A stretch of 64,000 bases of DNA from Methylocaldum sp002005105 (GTDB lineage: Bacteria > Pseudomonadota > Gammaproteobacteria > Methylococcales > Methylococcaceae): the NCBI RefSeq assembly GCF_051027545.1, contig NZ_CP194902.1:5084001-5148000 (forward strand), read 5' to 3'. Below the pieces are notes generated by a model. The model made no database searches and was not told the DNA's origin. It saw only the letters and a list, made by a program, of their open reading frames with translations. The stretch's first letter is position 1; every line of letters begins with the position of its first letter. Of this stretch, positions 58,300-64,000 are shown piece after piece. A program made the translations under genes and the position numbers.

Positions 58300-58650
58300 A
58301 TGCGCTTCAAACTGATCATCGCCTTCGTGGAAGACGATAAAACCGAGCTCATCCTGAAAACCGCTCGTGCACATGGCGCTACCGGCGCCACCGTCATCGC
58401 CAATGCCCGCGGCGAAGGACTCAAGCGAACGAAAACGTTTTTCGGACTGAGCCTGGAAAGCCAAAGGGACGTGCTGTTGTTCCTGGTAGAGGAGCATCTG
58501 ACTCGACATATCCTGGAAGCCATCGGCCGTGCGGGCAAGTTCGACGAAAAGCCCGGCACCGGAATCGCGCTTCAGATCGATGTGGAAGACGCCGTAGGGA
58601 TCACGCATCAAATGGAAAAATTAGCCCCCATCGTCGAGGAGGAACTTTAA
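58300..58650 (+). CDS. P-II-like regulatory protein
   Basis: This 116-residue protein has the P-II fold: RFKLIIAFVEDDKTELILKT at the start, ARAHGATGATVIANARGEGL in the middle and the C-terminal KFDEKPGTGIALQIDVEDAV. The T-loop is replaced by a short segment (KRTKTFFGLSLESQRDVLLF) without the uridylylated Tyr of GlnB/GlnK. It is probably a small-molecule sensor dedicated to the DUF1538 pair. Its stop overlaps the CBS gene start. Confidence 0.86.
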   Translation: MRFKLIIAFVEDDKTELILKTARAHGATGATVIANARGEGLKRTKTFFGLSLESQRDVLLFLVEEHLTRHILEAIGRAGKFDEKPGTGIALQIDVEDAVGITHQMEKLAPIVEEEL

Positions 58651-59054
58651 TGGAAAAGAAGCCCATTATCCGGGTCCGGGACGTTATGAAGACCGATTTC
58701 GGAACGATCGACGGCATCGCCACCATCAGCGAAGCCTTGAAGAAAATGAAATCGATGAGAACCTCGGTGCTGGTGGTCAACAAGCGGCACGATGACGACG
58801 AATACGGCTTGATCACCGCCGGGGACATTGCTCGGCACGTATTGGCGAAAGATCGTGCGCCCGATCGGGTCAATGTCTACGAAATCATGAGCAAGCCGGT
58901 GATTTCGGTGCACCCCGACATGGATATCCGGTACTGCTCGCGCCTGTTCGCAAATCACAATCTCGTACGCGCCCCGGTGCTGGACGGCCGCAACGTCGTG
59001 GGCATGATAAGTCCCAACACACTCGTGCTGGACGGGCTTTATCAGATCGTTTGA
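58650..59054 (+). CDS. CBS-domain pair protein
   Basis: This 134-residue protein has two CBS motifs (IRVRDVMKTDFGTIDGIATI and PDRVNVYEIMSKPVISVHPD), a stand-alone adenine-nucleotide sensor. Its position as the last gene of the DUF1538-DUF1538-P-II operon suggests that nucleotide charge and another metabolite together set transporter activity. The start overlaps the P-II stop (TAATG). Confidence 0.88.
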   Translation: MEKKPIIRVRDVMKTDFGTIDGIATISEALKKMKSMRTSVLVVNKRHDDDEYGLITAGDIARHVLAKDRAPDRVNVYEIMSKPVISVHPDMDIRYCSRLFANHNLVRAPVLDGRNVVGMISPNTLVLDGLYQIV

Positions 59055-59154
59055 GGGCCGTTTCCGTCTGTTCCGCCGATGCCCAAATCAGGCAAGGTGA
59101 GCCACGGCACTTTTTTGAGCCACTGCTATACTTTTTCGATACGGCATCGAAAAG

Positions 59155-59401
59155 TTATCCACTGTCAAGACTTGACAGGATTTTGAACAAGCAGCGCTTA
59201 GTTAAGGCGATACCGTAAATTATCAATTCATCATTTCGTAATAAATCATCTTCGCAAAATCAATAGTTTACGATTTTAATCCGTCCAACAACCGGGCCTG
59301 AAAAAAACCTGGCCAGACTAACGTAAGGCCCGAAAATATCAGGTGCCGCCGCTTTCATCCCCATATTTATCCACAAGGTTGTCCACGAAATCTGTGGACA
59401 G
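59155..59401. other. DnaA-box cluster in a convergent intergenic region
   Basis: TTATCCACT (59155), the perfect box TTATCCACA (59367), TTGTCCACG (59379) and the reverse TGTGGACAG (59393) lie in a 484-base gap between two convergent gene ends. An A/T-rich stretch (about 59205-59280) is beside them. GTCCAC and GTGGAC flank seven bases as a palindrome, and CTGTCAAGACTTGACAG (59161-59177) and CTTTTTCGAT...ATCGAAAAG (59131) are further hairpins. No promoter is needed at this place, so DnaA binding is plausible. It may be a DnaA-titration site or a minor origin. Confidence 0.5.
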
Positions 59402-59470
59402 GCGACCAGGTTTGTTTGGCTGACTTAGATAAGAACATCTCCCGATCGCGGGAGCCGGTTTATTTTAGTC

Positions 59471-59493
59471 GTAGGTGGCAATCCCTTGCCGAC
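59471..59493. repeat. REP copy near the exporter gene end
   Basis: GTAGGTGGCAATCCCTTGCC and the following GAC are a copy of the REP family with one base missing (GTGGCAA in place of GTCGGCAA). It sits 46 bases before the stop of the exporter gene. Confidence 0.8.
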
Positions 59494-59538
59494 TACTGCT
59501 GCCCTTCCCCAAGAGGTTTTCGTTGAATCGGTGCGGGA

Positions 59539-61164
59539 TCAGTGTCCTCCACCGGTTTCCTGATCCGTCGACACTTTCCTGACCAGAGGCATCAACAAGA
59601 GGGAGGCGAAAAAGATAGCCCCCAGCAGATGGAATAAATCGTTGGCGGCCATGACCTCGGCTTCTCGTATCACCCACCGGGAAAGCTGTTTGAGCGCCGC
59701 TTTTTCGCTGTCCGGCAAGGGAAATCCGGCCATTTGCGCCTGCAGCTTAGCGATCAAGGCTTCTGCCTCCCGCGAACCCCCGGTCACGGATTCTCGCAAC
59801 GCAGCGTAATGCTCCTTGATATAGCGCGTTTTCAAGGAACTGGCGACAGCGATGCCGATAGCTCCGCCCAGATTGCGCATCAGATTGAACAGCCCGCTAG
59901 CGTTCTTGACCTCGTCCGGCGGCAAGGTACCGAGGGCCAAACCGCTGATCGGCAAGAAACAGAACATCAAGGCGAAGCCTTCCACGGCTTGCGGCCAGAA
60001 GAATTCCCAATAGCCGGCGTCGGCGGTCAGACTGCCGTTCATCCAGGCGCCGGTTCCGTAGAGCGCCAGTCCGCCGGCCAGCATCAGGCGCGAATCCAGC
60101 ACCTTGGATAACGGGCCGGCGAAGAAGGCGGATACGAATTGAAATAAGCCCGTCACCATGACGTATTGACCGATCTGCAGACTGTTCAGCCCCTTGACTC
60201 CGGCCAGATACACCGGGATCAGATAAATCATGGTGTAGAGGCCGATGCCGAGGATGAAGCTGAACGCGCAGCCGACAGCGAAATTGCGGTTGCGAAACGC
60301 CCAAAGGTCGACGATAGGGTGTTCGAGCGTCAGTTCCCGGTAAAACATCGCGACGCCGCCCGCCGCGGCAAGACAAGCGAAAAACACGATCTCGCCGCTT
60401 TCGAACCAGTCTTTCCGAGTCCCCTCTTCCAGCACGAATTGCAGGCTGCCAAGGAAAACCACGATGTACAAAATGCCGCGGAAATCGATCCGATTCAGCA
60501 AGTCCCATTCGGGCTCGTCAATCCGCAGGAACAGCCAGGTTCCTAGGCAGACCAGCAAGCCGGGCAAGAGATTGATCAGAAACAGCGCCTTCCAGGATAC
60601 CGTCTCGGTGAGATAGCCGCCGAGTACCGGGCCCGCGGTGGGCGCGACGGTAACCACCAGCCCCACCAGGATGGTGATCGCCGGTTGCAAGCGGGGCGGA
60701 AACAAGGTGTAGATCACCGCGAATATCGACGGGATCATGGCTCCGCCGAACAACCCCTGCAAGGCTCGGAACGCCACCATCGAGGGCAGATCCCAGGCCA
60801 GCGCGCAGCATAGGCTCATCAAGGTGAAGCCGCCGCAGGCGAGAACGAACAGATAACGGGTCGATAAGGCCCGGCCCAACCACCCGGACAAGGGAATGAT
60901 CACCACTTCGGCGACCAGATAGGCGGTTTGTACCCAGCCGATCTCGTCCCGCGTCGCCGAAAGACCCGCCTGAATCTGCTCCAGAGAACTGGCGACGATC
61001 TGAATATCAAGGACCGCCATGAATACTCCGAAGATCATGGCGGTAAAACCGATCCATTCGGACGGGCTGACCTCTCTTTCCCGGATCTCCGGACTTTCGC
61101 TTACGTGCTCCGGCTCGCTCCCGGCAGTGTCGAGACGGATTTTCTCCGCTGCGCTTGCCGCCAT
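59539..61164 (-). CDS. EmrB/QacA-type (DHA2) drug exporter
   Basis: This 541-residue major-facilitator protein has 14 predicted helices. The blocks FGVFMAVLDIQIVASSLEQI and EIGWVQTAYLVAEVVIIPLS (DHA2 signature region), LFPPRLQPAITILVGLVVTV and APTAGPVLGGYLTETVSWK (motif C) are all present. It is an inner-membrane proton-coupled efflux pump; no EmrA or TolC gene accompanies it. A TetR-like operator lies about 130 bases upstream, but no regulator gene is visible. The gene ends 46 bases after a REP copy. Confidence 0.9.
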   Translation of the reverse strand: MAASAAEKIRLDTAGSEPEHVSESPEIREREVSPSEWIGFTAMIFGVFMAVLDIQIVASSLEQIQAGLSATRDEIGWVQTAYLVAEVVIIPLSGWLGRALSTRYLFVLACGGFTLMSLCCALAWDLPSMVAFRALQGLFGGAMIPSIFAVIYTLFPPRLQPAITILVGLVVTVAPTAGPVLGGYLTETVSWKALFLINLLPGLLVCLGTWLFLRIDEPEWDLLNRIDFRGILYIVVFLGSLQFVLEEGTRKDWFESGEIVFFACLAAAGGVAMFYRELTLEHPIVDLWAFRNRNFAVGCAFSFILGIGLYTMIYLIPVYLAGVKGLNSLQIGQYVMVTGLFQFVSAFFAGPLSKVLDSRLMLAGGLALYGTGAWMNGSLTADAGYWEFFWPQAVEGFALMFCFLPISGLALGTLPPDEVKNASGLFNLMRNLGGAIGIAVASSLKTRYIKEHYAALRESVTGGSREAEALIAKLQAQMAGFPLPDSEKAALKQLSRWVIREAEVMAANDLFHLLGAIFFASLLLMPLVRKVSTDQETGGGH

Positions 61165-61292
61165 GACGCGCTATCGAACTCGAGTCCTGATCAGGGTAGA
61201 CGAACCGCGCTTCGATGCGCCGAATCGGCGTTGAAAAAAGACCAGCGGAGAAGTTCGATGAAGCAGAAAACGAATGAACACAGTTGCGACGC

Positions 61293-61317
61293 CCTAAACT
61301 AAACGGTTCAGTTTAGG
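61293..61317. promoter_or_regulatory. TetR-type operator upstream of the exporter
   Basis: CCTAAACT (61293-61300) and AGTTTAGG (61310-61317) form exact arms around nine bases; inside, AAACggTTCAGTTT continues the symmetry. TetR/AcrR proteins bind such sites. The gap 61165-61511 holds this palindrome and possibly a promoter for the divergent methyltransferase gene. Confidence 0.65.
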
Positions 61318-61511
61318 ATAAGTGGGAACTTTACGATTCGCAAACGGTTTGTCTCGGCGGCAACACGCTCTATGAGAATCCAAATCATTCGCCGTCGGAA
61401 GCGTCCGACGACATAGATGTCGGAGTAGTCGAAACCCTAATGCGCGTGATAGTCTCGGCCTTCGAGAAATATCCACTTTCGGGCTTTGTTGCAGCCCAAG
61501 GAGTCGGTCGC

Positions 61512-62213
61512 ATGGATTCGCATCCCGGAACAGCCACGGCCCATCGTTTTTTCGCCGGCACCGGCGCCAGCTACGACACCATCGTCAGACTCTGCACCCT
61601 GGGTTTCGACCTTTGGTGGAAACAGAGGATTGTGGACGCGATTCCTAAAGACGCTTCGCATATCGTCGACCAGGCCTGCGGGACCGGCATCCTGACGTTC
61701 AAGATCGCCCGCCGTTTTCCCGCATGCCGGGTCACGGGCGTGGAACTCCGGGACGAATATCTGAATATCGCCAAGGAAAAAGCGCGCGCGCTGAAACTCC
61801 GGAATGTGGATTTCATGCTCGGAAAAGCCGAAGACATCCGCGTCGATGGCCCGATCGACTGTATTACATCCTCTTATCTGGCCAAATATGCCGAGCTGGA
61901 GAGTCTGATTCGAAACGCCAAGGCCATGCTTCGCCCCGGCGGAGTTCTCGTCATGCACGATTTCACCTATCCCAGCGGTCCCATATTCGCCCGGCTCTGG
62001 GAGTTTTACTTCAAAATTCTTCAAATGGCGGGACCCAGATTTTTCCCCGAATGGAAAACGGTTTTCGACGAACTGCCCGGATTTCTCAAACAAACCGCAT
62101 GGCTGACCGAACTTCCGGAGGTTTTGCGCGAGAACGGCTTCGCCCCGGTGAACGTCGAAACGCTGACCTGGGGCGCGTCGGCCCTGGTGACGGCGACGAA
62201 ATCCGCGAGCTGA
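61512..62213 (+). CDS. Class I SAM-dependent methyltransferase (UbiE-like)
   Basis: This 233-residue methyltransferase has motif I as IVDQACGTGILTFKIARRF, followed by RVTGVELRDEYLNIAKEKAR, DFMLGKAEDIRVDGPID and MLRPGGVLVMHDFTYPSGP. The N-terminal GASYDTIVRLCTLGFDLWWK recalls UbiE/COQ5 types that act on quinones. AAGGAG stands 9 bases before the ATG at 61512; a longer frame begins at 61440. The polyprenyl synthase gene is convergent with it, so a quinone or terpenoid role is a reasonable inference. Confidence 0.85.
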   Translation: MDSHPGTATAHRFFAGTGASYDTIVRLCTLGFDLWWKQRIVDAIPKDASHIVDQACGTGILTFKIARRFPACRVTGVELRDEYLNIAKEKARALKLRNVDFMLGKAEDIRVDGPIDCITSSYLAKYAELESLIRNAKAMLRPGGVLVMHDFTYPSGPIFARLWEFYFKILQMAGPRFFPEWKTVFDELPGFLKQTAWLTELPEVLRENGFAPVNVETLTWGASALVTATKSAS

Positions 62214-62248
62214 AATTCCGGTGAGCGCTCACTCCAAAGCCCGATGCG

Positions 62249-63238
62249 TTAAACCCCGTTAAACATGTCGATCAAATCCCGTGGAGCGTCATGAATCATT
62301 ACTCTCTTGCGGGAGTCGGGCACGAGCCCCGAGACCTCGAGACACGATAATTGGAGACGTCGTTCCATCTCCTCCTCCATGTTCATCCGTGCTTCCTCGA
62401 AGCTTTTCGACAGTTCGCACGACAGCGTCGAGCGCTCTCCGGTCAACAGGGGCGTAATCGAGGCTTGTAGGTTCCCGCCGAAGCGGACTATCGCAGGCGC
62501 AAGAGCGGCTATGGCCCGAGCGTCGATGACTCCGCTCGACAGGTGATGCTTGATTTCCTGCAAATCGTCGGCGATCTGATACGCTTCGCCGATCAAAACA
62601 CCATAGCGATAAAACGCATTTCGGACATCCCGCTCGGCACCCGCCGCAAGTGCACCCAGTTCGCAGGCAACGCCGAAAAGCACGCCGGTCTTGAGATCGA
62701 TGATCGCGTCATAGAGGGATTCGGGCACGGCATCGGCCCGGAGATAAACAGCCAGTTCCGAAGGATCGATGGGTTCCTGAAACGCGCCCTTGGCGATTCG
62801 GGCGATCGCACGCGACACCGCCAGACCATCATCCCGGCTCAAGTCGCTCATCATCTCGATGGCGGAAGCGAAGATGACATCTCCCAAAAGCACCGCTTTC
62901 CGCGCCCCCGCCAAGGTCCAGGCAGCAGGTTTGCCCCGCCTGGCGCGATCCTGGTCCACGAAATCGTCATGGATCAGCGTGGCCCCGTGAACAAGCTCCA
63001 CCGCCACGGATCTCGGCACTGCGGACGACGGATTTCCGCCAAGGCTTTCGTTCACCAGGCACACGAGGGAACCTCTGATCATCTTTCCGCCCCGGAACGT
63101 ATCGTTCAGCGCCTCATCGGGACGGACATGCAGGCCCTGAAAAAGTCCCTGCAAGGTCTGATCGATCGCTTCAACAAGAATCGGCCTACACCCGCAGCAA
63201 TAATCCTTGAATCCCTTCACGCCCGCAGTCCTTCTCAC
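62249..63238 (-). CDS. Polyprenyl diphosphate synthase
   Basis: This 329-residue isoprenyl chain-elongation enzyme has the first Asp-rich motif LIHDDFVDQDRARRGKPAAW and the second QIADDLQEI; the final Asp of the usual DDxxD is Glu in the second motif. KMIRGSLVCLV is the substrate-binding Arg region. It probably makes the side chain of a quinone or a related lipid. The N-terminus has an unusual CCGC. The downstream gene in the same direction is preceded by a further, prenyltransferase-like gene. Confidence 0.85.
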   Translation of the reverse strand: MRRTAGVKGFKDYCCGCRPILVEAIDQTLQGLFQGLHVRPDEALNDTFRGGKMIRGSLVCLVNESLGGNPSSAVPRSVAVELVHGATLIHDDFVDQDRARRGKPAAWTLAGARKAVLLGDVIFASAIEMMSDLSRDDGLAVSRAIARIAKGAFQEPIDPSELAVYLRADAVPESLYDAIIDLKTGVLFGVACELGALAAGAERDVRNAFYRYGVLIGEAYQIADDLQEIKHHLSSGVIDARAIAALAPAIVRFGGNLQASITPLLTGERSTLSCELSKSFEEARMNMEEEMERRLQLSCLEVSGLVPDSRKRVMIHDAPRDLIDMFNGV

Positions 63239-63325
63239 ATGGCGAAAACCGCTCGGGAGACCATATCACAACTTGGACCAGGCACGATGGGATATTCGGC
63301 CCGGTATCGGCAGAGAAGGACCGCC

Positions 63326-64000
63326 CTAATCGAACAGGCGAAACAACAGCAGTCCCATGCCCAGCGCAATGACTCCTAGGCTGATGCTTTTCAAAATCGC
63401 CTCGTACCGGATCATCAAGGCCCGATCGGCATCGCCGAGGTCGCCGCCGCATTGCTTGAGCGCCTTGTAGGGCCGCGATGCCTTGATCTCTACCAGGCTG
63501 AACAGAGCCATGGACAAGGCGACCGCGATCACGGCGACGGAGAGAGTGTTCGTTTGCATCACGTATCCCGCCAAAACCGGCAGAAATCCCCATGAAAACG
63601 CGAACCATCCGTCGGTATGGTAGCGTCCGTCGAACCATTCCAGGTTATAGGCAAAGACGAAGAATCCCTCGACAAGCGCGATGAAGATCAGATTCGGCAC
63701 GAAACGCACCATGAAGTAGGCTGCAACCAGATAGGCCGCCGCTAGCGAGCATCCCGCCATGAGCCACAGCTGCCGTTTGCCGAACACGTCGCCCCATGGC
63801 TTTTTCGCCTTGCTGCCCAGCGCATCCAGGGCATGGGCGCCGATTCCGAGACCCAAGAAGTAAATGAAGGCGATGGCGATCACCCGGTCCCAATGGAGAT
63901 CGGGTGCCAGCACGGACCCGATCACGGTAAAGGACATGACCATCGCCGTATAGGGCAGAAAAAGAAGGCCGATCGCTCTCCGAAATTTAGGAGAGCCGAA
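63326..64000 (-). CDS. Polytopic UbiA-like membrane protein, 5' end outside the window
   Basis: About 225 residues are visible, with seven hydrophobic segments. The frame is open to the right edge, reading FGSPKFRRAIGLLFLPYTAM before the first visible ATG at 63943, so the true start lies outside. The pattern of helices, and ALDALGSKAKKPWG after a membrane segment, recall UbiA prenyltransferases, but no complete NDxxD motif is seen in the visible part. With the polyprenyl synthase 87 bases downstream it suggests assembly of a prenylated lipid or quinone. Confidence 0.68.
   Translation of the reverse strand, partial: FGSPKFRRAIGLLFLPYTAMVMSFTVIGSVLAPDLHWDRVIAIAFIYFLGLGIGAHALDALGSKAKKPWGDVFGKRQLWLMAGCSLAAAYLVAAYFMVRFVPNLIFIALVEGFFVFAYNLEWFDGRYHTDGWFAFSWGFLPVLAGYVMQTNTLSVAVIAVALSMALFSLVEIKASRPYKALKQCGGDLGDADRALMIRYEAILKSISLGVIALGMGLLLFRLFD

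Overview
The window is GC-rich bacterial chromosome, most likely from a gammaproteobacterial methanotroph (Methylococcaceae, Methylocaldum/Methylococcus-like). The main evidence is a full-length particulate methane monooxygenase subunit C gene (pmoC, 31913-32728). The rpe-gph-trpE-trpG-trpD order and the gammaproteobacterial style of the other housekeeping genes agree with this. The genus is an inference. No rRNA, tRNA or CRISPR array was recognised.

Layout. 1-4185: minus-strand rpe-gph-trpEGD operon. 4426-7074: FHA-GGDEF protein and a serine/threonine kinase. 7476-10190: polA. 10278-21218: a fossil chromosomal integron. It holds a 3' fragment of the integron integrase (nonsense codon, MITE insertion), an attI-like site and about a dozen same-direction cassettes separated by attC sites, one of which is split by an IS5-family element. 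Cassettes include a HEPN-like protein, VOC, cupin, RibD-C reductase, a MarR/NTF2-like/hot-dog thioesterase cluster, membrane proteins and a GNAT plus C39-peptidase pair. 21673-26165: unknown proteins and a three-gene lipid-headgroup cluster (acyltransferase, CdsA-like, CDP-alcohol phosphotransferase). 26315-31791: DNA repair genes (UV endonuclease and its decayed copy, AlkC) with secreted proteins. 31913-33826: orphan pmoC downstream of a cysteine-bearing FNR, with an FNR-like box between them. 34010-38000: repeat- and pseudogene-rich stretch with a diiron MBL protein and a radical SAM protein. 38301-42229: a Crp/Fnr regulator, an unknown 449-residue protein and a papain-like protease, with a shared palindrome. 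43093-50718: M20 peptidase, K+ channel, RNA ligase and PIN partner, lipocalin, Rof. 51011-56386: multicopper oxidase, DUF502, S2P protease, Na+/H+ antiporter. 56751-59054: tandem DUF1538 membrane proteins with a P-II-like and a CBS protein. 59155-59401: DnaA-box cluster between convergent genes. 59539-64000: EmrB-type exporter with an upstream operator, methyltransferase, polyprenyl synthase and a prenyltransferase-like membrane protein cut by the window end.

Short palindromic repeats (a REP family with core GTCGGCAAtcccTTGCCGAC, and a GGTGGGTTA/TAACCCACC family) are scattered through the intergenic DNA. One REP pair sits inside a MITE that interrupts the integron integrase. The most novel targets are the inactivated integron with its self-regulated MarR cassette cluster, the FNR-pmoC arrangement, the Crp/Fnr-unknown-protease module and the DUF1538/P-II/CBS operon.
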